Below the pieces are notes generated by a model. The model was given only the letters and a program-made list of their open reading frames with translations, ran no database searches and was not told where the DNA came from. Positions 27,674 to 35,899 of a stretch of 64,000 bases of DNA are shown piece after piece; the stretch's first letter is position 1; each line of letters starts with the position of its first letter. Source of the stretch: JAJDAH01 sp964487605 (GTDB lineage Bacteria; Myxococcota_A; Polyangia; Polyangiales; Polyangiaceae). A program made the position numbers and the translations under genes. The stretch is from NCBI GenBank assembly GCA_964487605.1, contig CAZARU010000019.1:1-64000 (forward strand). The letters are read 5' to 3'.

Positions 27674-28492
27674 TCAAGGCGCGCTGGCTCGTGCCGCGTC
27701 TCCCAGGAACGGAACGAAGCGAACGCCCATGAGGCGCTCCCGCTCGAAGGCCTGAGTACCGCTCCCCGTTCCTGTGCGGGTATGCCGCTCGAGCTCCTGG
27801 GCCTCGTCGTGGGGGCCCACGGGGATCACCAGCCGCCCGCCGGGTCCGAGCTGCTCGAGCAGAGGGGTCGGGACGTGGCGCGGCGCCGCCGTGACCAGGA
27901 TCACGTCGAACGGCGCGGCCTCCGGCCATCCGACGTAGCCGTCCCCGACGCGGAGGGCGACACGCGCTCCGTAGCCCGCGCGCCGGAGGTTCGCCGCCCC
28001 CTGGGCAGCCACGCCAGGGAGGTACTCGATGCTGAAAGTCTCGCGGCAGAGCTCGGCGAGCACCGCGGCCTGGTAGCCGCTGCCGGTGCCGATCTCGAGG
28101 CACCGCGACTCGGCCCGGGGACGCGCCGCCTGCGTCATGAACGCGACGATGTACGGCTGGCTGATGGTCTGTCCGTGCCCGATGGGCAGCGGGCGGTCGG
28201 CGTAGGCCTTGCCCGCGCTCGTGGAGGGCACGAACGCGTGCCGCGGGACCTTGCGCATGGCCGCGAGCACCCGCTCGTCGTCGATGTCTCGCCCAGCGAG
28301 CTGCCGAGAGACCATAGCCGCGCGCTCGGCGACGCGTTCGTCGCCCGCGTTCGACGCAGGCGCTTCGGCTGGCTCCGCCGCCGGTGATGACGTCAGCCCG
28401 GAGGTACGGTCGGGGCGCGGCTCGCTCCGCTTGCAGGCGGCGAGCGCGGTGAGCGTGAGGACGACGACACCCGCGCGTCGCAATCGGCGCAT
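27674..28492 (-). CDS. Protein-L-isoaspartate O-methyltransferase, lipoprotein form
   Basis: Repairs isoaspartyl residues in damaged proteins with SAM. The catalytic core matches Pcm: PRHAFVP, YADRPLPIGHGQTISQPYIV, the SAM-binding LEIGTGSGYQAAVL, and FDVILVTAAPRHVPTPLLEQL. What is unusual is the front: a basic, hydrophobic leader ending LTALAACK, a lipobox, followed by a 40-residue Pro/Ala/Ser linker. This places the enzyme in the periplasm, away from cytoplasmic SAM. A TTG start at 28507 overlaps the M50 gene; I prefer the ATG. Located in a minus-strand run with M50 and otsAB. Confidence 0.85.
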   Translation of the reverse strand: MRRLRRAGVVVLTLTALAACKRSEPRPDRTSGLTSSPAAEPAEAPASNAGDERVAERAAMVSRQLAGRDIDDERVLAAMRKVPRHAFVPSTSAGKAYADRPLPIGHGQTISQPYIVAFMTQAARPRAESRCLEIGTGSGYQAAVLAELCRETFSIEYLPGVAAQGAANLRRAGYGARVALRVGDGYVGWPEAAPFDVILVTAAPRHVPTPLLEQLGPGGRLVIPVGPHDEAQELERHTRTGTGSGTQAFERERLMGVRFVPFLGDAARASAP

Positions 28493-28503
28493 CGGGGCGG
28501 GTC

Positions 28504-29862
28504 TCAACCCCCCGCGCCGGGTACGAGCGCTTCGAACCTGGCGTCGCCCGACAGCGTCGCGAGATCCGCGTCGTGCCGTGCCGCCTCCGGGTGCGGGAGC
28601 CCCGCGCGGACGGCGTCGGTCAGAGCTTGCAGCGCGTCGTCCCTGCGCCCGCCTCGAGCGAACGCCCGCGCCGCGTCGAACGCGTCCCCCGGCTCGCCGG
28701 TCCGGTCGAAGAGCTGGCGGAACACCCGCGCGCTGGCCACGTGGGCTGCGCCGTCGAACGCCTGGCGCGCGAGCTGTCGCAGGTCGCTCGTGGGGACGGA
28801 GTCCGCCACGGACAGGGCGAGCCGCCCCGCTTCCTCGGCGCGGCCGCTCTCGAGCAGCGCGCGCACCAGGAGCCCGGCGACCTCGGGGCGGTCGTCACCG
28901 CGCTCCCGCGCGGCGCCGAGAACGTCCAGGGCGCGCTCGGTGCGGCCAGCCCCCACCGACACGGCGCCGATGAGGTACGGATCGAGTCGTCGAGGGTCGG
29001 CGGCCGACTCCACGGCACGCATCGCCGCCTCGGGCTGCCCGTCGAGGAGCTCGGCCCAGGCGAGGACTTCAAGGGCCTCGTCGCGAAGGGAGGATTCGCC
29101 GGCCGCGTCGACCACCGCCGCGGCGATGGCAGAAGCCTGCCGGTACTCCGTGGCCTCCAGGGAGGCGCGCGCGCGCTCGAGCGCGGCGGCGAGCGCCTCG
29201 GGCCGAGGCCGCTCCTCGGCGCTGCGTCGCGACGCCATGTAGTTCACCACGCCGCCCGCGAGGAACAGGGCTGCCCCGATGATCCAGCCCATCGCGAGCA
29301 TGAAGAGCGCCACGGCGAGGCCGAAGAGGAGCGAAACCGTCGCCGTCAGGCGCTGCCGCGTGGGACCGAGCGCCGCGGACAGGACCTGACCTCCGTCGAA
29401 AGGCAGCACCGGCAGGAGGTTCACGGCGCCCCAGACGAAATTGACCCACACCGTCATGGCGAGAATGCGGTCAGTCTGGCTCGCCGGAGCTTCCTCCGCG
29501 CCGCGGTTCTCTCCCGAGAGCGCCATGGAGAACACCCAGGCGGCGATGCCGAGGGCGAAGCCGGCGCCGGGACCCGCCAGGCTCACGATGGCGCGACGAC
29601 CTCGACTCATTTCCGAGGTGGGGCGCCAGCTCGTCGTGCCTCCGAGCATGTGGAGGCTGATGCGCGGCGACTCTCCGAAGCGACGCGCCAGCGCTGCGTG
29701 ACCGAACTCGTGAACCAGCACGGACACGAGCACGACGCCGACGACCGACAGCATGCTGGCGACCGTCGGATCGGCGCGCAGGCCGAGGTACAGCGGCAGC
29801 ACCCAGAAGCCCGGGTGAACCTCGGTGGGAACGCCGAACAGGCGGAACGCGAGAACGCCCAT
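28504..29862 (-). CDS. M50 site-2-type intramembrane metalloprotease with helical C-terminal domain
   Basis: The first 230 residues are a polytopic membrane zinc protease: VLVHEFGHAALARRFG holds the HExxH site, and LLPVLPFDGGQVLSAALG supplies the third ligand. About six membrane segments are visible. The C-terminal 220 residues are soluble, Ala/Glu/Arg-rich and repetitive (ALDVLGAARERGDDRPEVAG, ALLESGRAEEAGRLAL), which looks like degenerate TPRs. Such proteases cut membrane-bound regulators; the extension could recruit substrate. The ATG at 29862 is preferred over a GTG seven codons earlier. Confidence 0.85.
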   Translation of the reverse strand: MGVLAFRLFGVPTEVHPGFWVLPLYLGLRADPTVASMLSVVGVVLVSVLVHEFGHAALARRFGESPRISLHMLGGTTSWRPTSEMSRGRRAIVSLAGPGAGFALGIAAWVFSMALSGENRGAEEAPASQTDRILAMTVWVNFVWGAVNLLPVLPFDGGQVLSAALGPTRQRLTATVSLLFGLAVALFMLAMGWIIGAALFLAGGVVNYMASRRSAEERPRPEALAAALERARASLEATEYRQASAIAAAVVDAAGESSLRDEALEVLAWAELLDGQPEAAMRAVESAADPRRLDPYLIGAVSVGAGRTERALDVLGAARERGDDRPEVAGLLVRALLESGRAEEAGRLALSVADSVPTSDLRQLARQAFDGAAHVASARVFRQLFDRTGEPGDAFDAARAFARGGRRDDALQALTDAVRAGLPHPEAARHDADLATLSGDARFEALVPGAGG

Positions 29863-29895
29863 GATCGTCGTCGGTTCTAGCACGCTCGAGGGGGG

Positions 29896-32157
29896 TCAAC
29901 CCGCCACGGTGTCGGATTTCGCGGCGCCCCCGATCCGGCCCGAGACGTGGCCAGCGACGGCGCGCGTGCGCTCCCAGGCGCGGGCCATTCGCTCGAGCTG
30001 CTCGAGCAAGTCGGCGTTGGTCTCCACCCAGTAGCTCGCCTGCGCATTCCGGCTGCCTACCCAGGTCGTGACGGCTCGCTCGTGCCATGCACTCGGGATC
30101 GCCTCCATCATCTCCTCGTCCGTGCGGTCGTCCCCCGCGGCGAACAGGAAGTCACACTCCGCGTGCTGCTTCAGGATGCGCTTCGCGGCGTGTCCTTTCG
30201 TGTGGTCGCTGTAGCGCACCTCGATGACCCTGGCGCCCCGCAGGACGCTGAACGGCTTTCGACGGACCGCGTCTTCGAGCTGCGCGAGGAGCTCCGTGGC
30301 CTGAAAGGCCGCGAACTCCGGATCGGCCGCCCGGTAGTGCCACGCGATGGCCGCGCTCTTCTCTTCGATGGAGCTGCCAGGCGTGCGCGAGACGAACGTC
30401 TCGAGCATCGGACGAATCAGACGCTTCAAGGGGGCGCCGTCGACACGACGCCCCGCCTCCCAGGCCCCCTCCCGGCTGCGGATGGAGAGCCCGTGTTCGC
30501 ACACGAGGCCGAGCGGCAGGTGGCCGAGCCACTCCTCCAGAATGTCGCGAGTCCTTCCGCTGACCACGTAGACGACGGCGACGCGGGCGAGCTGGGCGAG
30601 CACGGCCAGAATCCGCTCGTCCGGAGCCGCGTCCTTCGGCTTCAAGACGTAGGAACGCAGGGTCCCGTCGTAGTCCAGCAGCACCAGGGGGTTCTTCGCA
30701 CCCGCGATGCGCTCGGCGAGTGGCGACTCCTGGACGTCGAGGCGAGAGGCCGCGGGACGTGGGTCGCGCGTCGTCGAGTCGAGCAGATCGAGGAAGCGGT
30801 TCGCCCATGCCATGGCGGTGTTCTCGCGGACGAAGTCCAGCATGTGTCGAAAGCTCGCCTTGTCCGGCGTGGCGGCCCGCAGCTCCGCATCGAGCACGTC
30901 CGCGACCTCACGAACGCTGTGGGGGTTCACCAGTCGAGCGCCGGGGAGGCAATGCGCGGCGCCCGCGAACTCGCTGAGCACCAGGACGCCCCCCTGCTCC
31001 CCTCGTGCGGCAACGTATTCGAGCGCCACGAGGTTCATCCCGTCGCGCAGGGGCGTCACGAGCGCGATGTCCGCCGCGCGATACAGGCCCGTCAACCGAG
31101 CACGCGACACGCTCTGATTCACGTAGACGATGGGCATGCCGCTGGACGAGCCGTAGAGCCCGTTGATGCGCCCGACCAGCTCGTCCACCTCGCGCTTGAG
31201 CGTCTGGTACTCTGCGACGCCGGTGCGTGACGGAGCGGCGATCTGGATCAGCACCACGCGATCCTGCCACTCCGGGTGCGCGCGCAGCAGTTCCTCGAAG
31301 GCGCCGAGCTTCTGCGGCAGGCCCTTCGTGTAGTCGAGGCGGTCGACGCCCACGATCACCTTCTTGCCCACGTAGGCGCGCTCCACGGCCGCGCGTTCCG
31401 CCAGAGCCTCCCGCGTCGCGGCCAGCTCGTCGATTTCGCCGGGGTCGATGCCGATGGGAAGCGCAGCGAGCTGCACCCTGTGCGACGAGAGGCGAATCTC
31501 CTCCGGGTCGGACTCGATTCCGAGCACGCGGAGCACGGCATGGCGGAAGTGGCTGACGTACTCGTAGGCGTGGAACGCGACCAGGTTGGCGCCGAGCAAT
31601 CCGCGGAGAATCGATCCGCGGACCGGCAGGGTCCGGTACGTCTCCGCCGACGGGAACGGGATGTGGAGGAAGAAACCGATGGGACCACGGTGGCCCTTGC
31701 GACGCAGCAGCTCCGGCACGCGAGCGAGCTGGTAGTCGTGCACCCAGACGGCGTCTCCCGGCGCCGCAATCGCGGCGATCTCGTCCGCGAACTTCTGGTT
31801 GACCGTCTTGTAGGACTGCCACGCCGAGTCGTCGAAGTGCGAGCGATCCGTCAGGTTGTGGAAGAGCGGCCAGAGGACGCGGTTCGAGAAGCCCTCGTAG
31901 AACCCCTGCACGTCGTCCTCGGTGAGGAACACCGGGACGCTTCCATGCTCCGCCAGGAGCGCCGTCACCTCACCTCGGGCCGGCTCGACCACCGTCGTGC
32001 CGGGCCAGCCAATCCACGTGAATGCCCGCTTCCCGGCGACCGACTTCAGCGCGGTCACCAGGCCGCCGGTGCTCGTCGTCGCTTCCCAACGGTCCTCCCG
32101 CTGTGACAGAGTCACCGGGAGCCTCGCCGAGGCGACGATGAGCTTCGGTCGCGACAT
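29896..32157 (-). CDS. Fused trehalose-6-phosphate synthase/phosphatase
   Basis: A 753-residue two-domain enzyme making trehalose from UDP-glucose and glucose-6-phosphate. The GT20 synthase half (about 1-470) shows TGGLVTALKSV, VWVHDYQLARVPELLR, HIPFPSAETYRTLP, VDRLDYTKGLPQKL and RDGMNLVALEYVA. The HAD phosphatase half (about 490-740) has LLDYDGTLRSY, VVYVVSGRTRDIL, VCEHGLSIR and GDDRTDEEMMEAI. OtsA and OtsB are usually separate genes; bacterial fusions exist. The start is set by AAGGGTGTC just before the ATG, with a TATAAG-like box 12 bases upstream, so the leader may be very short. Divergent from a GH15 gene. Confidence 0.92.
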   Translation of the reverse strand: MSRPKLIVASARLPVTLSQREDRWEATTSTGGLVTALKSVAGKRAFTWIGWPGTTVVEPARGEVTALLAEHGSVPVFLTEDDVQGFYEGFSNRVLWPLFHNLTDRSHFDDSAWQSYKTVNQKFADEIAAIAAPGDAVWVHDYQLARVPELLRRKGHRGPIGFFLHIPFPSAETYRTLPVRGSILRGLLGANLVAFHAYEYVSHFRHAVLRVLGIESDPEEIRLSSHRVQLAALPIGIDPGEIDELAATREALAERAAVERAYVGKKVIVGVDRLDYTKGLPQKLGAFEELLRAHPEWQDRVVLIQIAAPSRTGVAEYQTLKREVDELVGRINGLYGSSSGMPIVYVNQSVSRARLTGLYRAADIALVTPLRDGMNLVALEYVAARGEQGGVLVLSEFAGAAHCLPGARLVNPHSVREVADVLDAELRAATPDKASFRHMLDFVRENTAMAWANRFLDLLDSTTRDPRPAASRLDVQESPLAERIAGAKNPLVLLDYDGTLRSYVLKPKDAAPDERILAVLAQLARVAVVYVVSGRTRDILEEWLGHLPLGLVCEHGLSIRSREGAWEAGRRVDGAPLKRLIRPMLETFVSRTPGSSIEEKSAAIAWHYRAADPEFAAFQATELLAQLEDAVRRKPFSVLRGARVIEVRYSDHTKGHAAKRILKQHAECDFLFAAGDDRTDEEMMEAIPSAWHERAVTTWVGSRNAQASYWVETNADLLEQLERMARAWERTRAVAGHVSGRIGGAAKSDTVAG

Positions 32158-32211
32158 GACACCCTTATACACCCGCGAGTCCTGCGACGCCGACTCGAGG
32201 CGCTCACGTTC

Positions 32212-33984
32212 GTGAACCTCGCGCTCATCGGCAACTGCGCGTATCAGGCGCTCCTCGACGAGTCTGCGCGCGTCGTCTTCCTGTGCTGGCCCAGGTTCGA
32301 CTCCAGCTTCGTGTTCGGATCGCTCCTCGATTCGGTCAAGGGCGGCGAGTTCTCGATCCTTCCGAGCGACCCGGATGCTGCCATCCGCCAGGGGTACCTG
32401 CCCAACACGAACGTGCTTCGGACCGTGTTCGACGCGCCGTCCGGGTCGTACGAGGTCACCGACTTCGCGCCGCGTTTTCTCCAGTACGAACGGTCGTTCA
32501 AGCCCACGATGCTGGTGCGCCGCGTACGTCCCCTGGCCGGGAATCCCCGCGTGCGGGTCACGTGCAACCCGGTCTACGACTACGGGCGGCTCGTGCCCGG
32601 AGTGCACTCGGCCAGCAACCACATCCAGTGGAGCATCCCCGACGCGCAGCTGAGGCTCACCACCAACGTACCGTTGTCGTACGTCAGGGAGTCACGGTCC
32701 TTCGCGCTCGAGGGCGACAGCTACTTCGTGCTCACGTGGGGCCAGCCGCTCGAGGCCGCTCTGGCCGAGACGTGCGAGAGCTTTCTCGGCAGGACGCGTC
32801 GCTACTGGGAGAGCTGGGTCAAGCACACGGCGCTGCCCGGTTGCTTTCAGGAGGCGGTCGTTCGGTCGGCGCTCGTGCTGAAGCTTCATCAGTTCGAGGA
32901 CACCGGAGCCATCACCGCGGCGGCGACCACCGGTCTCCCGGAGTACCCGGGCTCGGGCCGCACGTGGGACTATCGGTACTGCTGGATCCGCGACTCGTAC
33001 TTCACGCTGCGCGCGATGAGGAGGCTCGGACACTTCGAGGAGTTCGAAGCGTTCGCGTCGTTCATCAAGAATCGCGCGGAAGACTCCCCCGATCACATCC
33101 AGCCGGTCTTCGGCATCAGCGGCGAAAAGGAGCTGACGGAAGTGGTGCTCGACCATCTCGCGGGGTATCGCGGCGAGGGGCCGGTCCGCGCGGGAAACGA
33201 CGCCTTCCGTCAGGTGCAGAACGACGTCTACGGCGAGATGATCGCGGCGATAGCTCCGCTCTACCTCGACATCCGTTTCCAGCCGGAACGATTCGAGCGC
33301 TCGGAGCCTCTCATTCGCCGTCTGGTCAAGGCCAGCGCGGCGACCCTGGAGACACCGGACGCCGGGATCTGGGAGTACCGAGGAGAGCAGCGCATCCACA
33401 CGTTCTCGCTCCTGATGCACTGGGTGGCCGGTGTGGTGGGCGCGCGCGTCGCCGCGCGTCTGGACGACTACGATCTCGAGCAGAGCGCCCGGGAGCTCGG
33501 CGAGCGCGCGCGAGCCCTCATCGAGGAGCGCTGCCTCCGCCCCGACGCCGGGTTCTACGGAGACAGCACCACGACGGACAACGCCGACGCTTCGCTGCTC
33601 ATGATGGTCAACCTCGGCTTCCTCGAGCGAACCCATCCCCACGCCGAGACCCACGTGCGTACCCTCGCGTCTCGGCTGAGCGTCGCCGGCTCCCTCATGC
33701 GCCGCTACCAGCACTTCGACGGGATAGGTGACACGCACGCGACGTTCACGGTGTGCGGCTTCTGGCTCGCCGAAGCACTCGCACGTCTGGGACACACCGA
33801 CGAGGCCCGCGCGTGCTGCGCGCAGCTCCTGACGCATGCGAGCCCGCTGGGCCTCTTCAGCGAAGATCTCGACCCCGTGACGGGAGAGCAGTGGGGAAAC
33901 TTTCCGCAGACGTACTCCCACGTGGGCCTCATCAACGCCGCGTTCGCCATCTCCTCCGTGCAGAGCGAGGTCGGCGACCCGTGA
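32212..33984 (+). CDS. Glycoside hydrolase family 15 (glucoamylase/trehalase-like)
   Basis: The 590-residue protein follows the GH15 layout: an N-terminal beta-sandwich beginning LALIGNCAYQALL, then an alpha/alpha barrel with TWDYRYCWIRDSYFTL, GIWEYRGEQRIHTFS, and EQWGNFPQTYSHVGLINAAF at the end. No signal peptide is present, so it acts in the cytoplasm. GH15 includes glucoamylases and actinobacterial trehalases; its divergent position next to the trehalose synthase gene (54-base gap) favours trehalose turnover or a related glucan. Substrate is not proven by sequence. Confidence 0.87.
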   Translation: MNLALIGNCAYQALLDESARVVFLCWPRFDSSFVFGSLLDSVKGGEFSILPSDPDAAIRQGYLPNTNVLRTVFDAPSGSYEVTDFAPRFLQYERSFKPTMLVRRVRPLAGNPRVRVTCNPVYDYGRLVPGVHSASNHIQWSIPDAQLRLTTNVPLSYVRESRSFALEGDSYFVLTWGQPLEAALAETCESFLGRTRRYWESWVKHTALPGCFQEAVVRSALVLKLHQFEDTGAITAAATTGLPEYPGSGRTWDYRYCWIRDSYFTLRAMRRLGHFEEFEAFASFIKNRAEDSPDHIQPVFGISGEKELTEVVLDHLAGYRGEGPVRAGNDAFRQVQNDVYGEMIAAIAPLYLDIRFQPERFERSEPLIRRLVKASAATLETPDAGIWEYRGEQRIHTFSLLMHWVAGVVGARVAARLDDYDLEQSARELGERARALIEERCLRPDAGFYGDSTTTDNADASLLMMVNLGFLERTHPHAETHVRTLASRLSVAGSLMRRYQHFDGIGDTHATFTVCGFWLAEALARLGHTDEARACCAQLLTHASPLGLFSEDLDPVTGEQWGNFPQTYSHVGLINAAFAISSVQSEVGDP

Positions 33985-33989
33985 CCCCC

Positions 33990-34004
33990 GACGGCACGGC
34001 CGTC
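33990..34004. terminator. Short hairpin between convergent genes
   Basis: GACGGC, a 3-base loop, and GCCGTC form a 6-base stem in the 18-base gap between the GH15 gene and the L,D-transpeptidase gene. It could serve as a weak two-way terminator. There is no T tract. Confidence 0.35.
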
Positions 34005-35832
34005 ACTCCCGCACCACCACCAGCGTCCCCTCCCCCATGTCGGGGCCCACGTTCACGCCGTGCCAGCCGTCCGGTACGGGCGGATCGGTCCAGAGGAAGG
34101 CGACGCGTGCGTCCACGGGGGAGAGATTCACGCAGCCGTGGCTCCGCGGGACGCCGAAGACGTCGTGCCAGTAGGCACCGTGGATGGCGTAGCCCGCGGC
34201 GAAGTACTGGATCCACGGGACGTCTCGCAGTTCGAAGTTCTCCGAGCCACGACGCATGGTGACTCCGTACTCCGGATGACGCCCCTTCTTCACGTTCAAG
34301 AGGCGCCGCTGATCCTCCTCCGAGAGCTTCTCGCCGTTCTTCTCGGCGGCGCGCAGGCGCTCGACCGTGGCGAGGGCTTCGTCCGACAGCCGCGGCGACC
34401 GAACGCCCTTGCTCCCACCCAGCACCGTGGAGTTCTCCTCGGAGTCCATCGCCGCGGCGACGTGCTTGGACTTCAGCCGGAACGAGCCCTGGGGCGTGGC
34501 GAGTGTCGTCTTCGGATCGCCGATCCGATCTCGTCCGGTGGAGACCAGGGTGGCGTACCAGGGCCTCTTGCCCTCGTAGAGCACCAGCGTCTGCTGCAGC
34601 AACGAGATGTCGATCCACTTCTCGCCCTTCTCGGCCTCCGGGGGGAACGTGGGCGGCAGCGCCACGACGCCCACGTCGTTCGCCGCCACCCACCGCTTGG
34701 GGTCCTTCAGCGTCTGGTAGAACCGCCTCCCGGCCTTGATGCGCGCGTGTCCCGTGAGCGGGACCACGACGCGATGGGGCAGATCGTCGGCGGTCCTGGC
34801 TTCGTCCCGATTCTTGATGAGCTTGTACGTCTTGGAGTCCCGCTTCGCGACGAGGGCGAACGGCACGGGCACGCCTTCGGTGATCTCGATGCCGTGGAAC
34901 GGCGAGCCCGTGTCCGGCTTGACCTTGGTCGTGGGGATCAGCCGCAGATCGACGGTGACGGCGAACCGACGCCGCAAGCCGCCGTCCTCGGCGACGAACG
35001 CGTCGACGAACGAGAGCCCCGTCTTGCGCCGTACCCGATCCGCGAACACGGCGTAGGCGGGAACGTCGAAGCCCGACACGTTGGGCACGGCCCGACCGCC
35101 CTCGAGCCAGAAAGGGCGTCGGTTCTCGTCCGCGTCACCGCCGAAGAGTTCGTTCAGGCCGAGCGCCGTCGACGGACGAGCCTCGGTCGGCGCTCCGCCT
35201 CGAATCGGCAGACCGCGCCGGTCCAGCGGCACGTCGTTCGCGCCGCTCACCACCGCCTGCCACTCGCCGACGTTCTGCTCGAAGGTGGCAAGGTGCTCTT
35301 CGAGCTTGAACTCGCTCTCGATCTGCTCCTTCTTGGTCGGCACGCGCAGGTACTGCGGCGCCGTCGCCCGAACGAAGCCGTAGCGATAGGGCAGCGGCTT
35401 TCCGAGGTCGGCGCGCCGCGCGGCCGCACGCACGAGCGGTTCGTCGACGTTCGTGGTCGCCTCTGCGGTGCAGACGTGGCCCATGGGGTACACGCGGTAC
35501 CACTCACCGACGCAGCCCTTTCCCTCCACGGGGTGCGGATCGCGGCTCAGCACGCCGCCGAGGCGAACGTACCCGAGCTTGCGCGACTCGACGTCCGGCA
35601 GCTTGTAGATCGTCGCGGCGATGACCTTCGACGCCAGCTTCGGTGCGTCGAGAGGCGCCTTGGTGTCGAGCTCGCCATGATCCACCACGATGGACGAGAT
35701 GGCGTTCGGCGACGTCGCGGACGTACCGGCGCTCGCGCTTGCAGCCCCGGTCGCGGAGCTGCCGCCAGGGAGGCGCTTGCACGCGCCGAGCGCGAGCGTG
35801 GCGAGCGCGACGTACGCCACCCAGTGGGACAT
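34003..35832 (-). CDS. L,D-transpeptidase lipoprotein (YkuD domain)
   Basis: A 609-residue lipoprotein with lipobox LGACK (Cys18). The C-terminal YkuD domain holds the catalytic signature HGAYWHDVFGVPRSHGCVNL, in which His and Cys make 3-3 cross-links or attach proteins to peptidoglycan. About 400 residues precede it, far more than in typical family members. They include a GEWYRVYPMGHVCTAEAT segment that could be an SH3-like wall-binding module. The ATG start gives a compact signal peptide; a longer frame upstream overlaps the end of the VanW gene region and was excluded. It lies 67 bases downstream of the VanW gene, so the two are probably co-expressed. Confidence 0.9.
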   Translation of the reverse strand: MSHWVAYVALATLALGACKRLPGGSSATGAASASAGTSATSPNAISSIVVDHGELDTKAPLDAPKLASKVIAATIYKLPDVESRKLGYVRLGGVLSRDPHPVEGKGCVGEWYRVYPMGHVCTAEATTNVDEPLVRAAARRADLGKPLPYRYGFVRATAPQYLRVPTKKEQIESEFKLEEHLATFEQNVGEWQAVVSGANDVPLDRRGLPIRGGAPTEARPSTALGLNELFGGDADENRRPFWLEGGRAVPNVSGFDVPAYAVFADRVRRKTGLSFVDAFVAEDGGLRRRFAVTVDLRLIPTTKVKPDTGSPFHGIEITEGVPVPFALVAKRDSKTYKLIKNRDEARTADDLPHRVVVPLTGHARIKAGRRFYQTLKDPKRWVAANDVGVVALPPTFPPEAEKGEKWIDISLLQQTLVLYEGKRPWYATLVSTGRDRIGDPKTTLATPQGSFRLKSKHVAAAMDSEENSTVLGGSKGVRSPRLSDEALATVERLRAAEKNGEKLSEEDQRRLLNVKKGRHPEYGVTMRRGSENFELRDVPWIQYFAAGYAIHGAYWHDVFGVPRSHGCVNLSPVDARVAFLWTDPPVPDGWHGVNVGPDMGEGTLVVVRE

Positions 35833-35899
35833 GGGTGGGGTGTGTACCGCAACCGGATGGTGTCGCAAGGACGCGCGCCTGCGCGGTGTCAGCAGGGCA

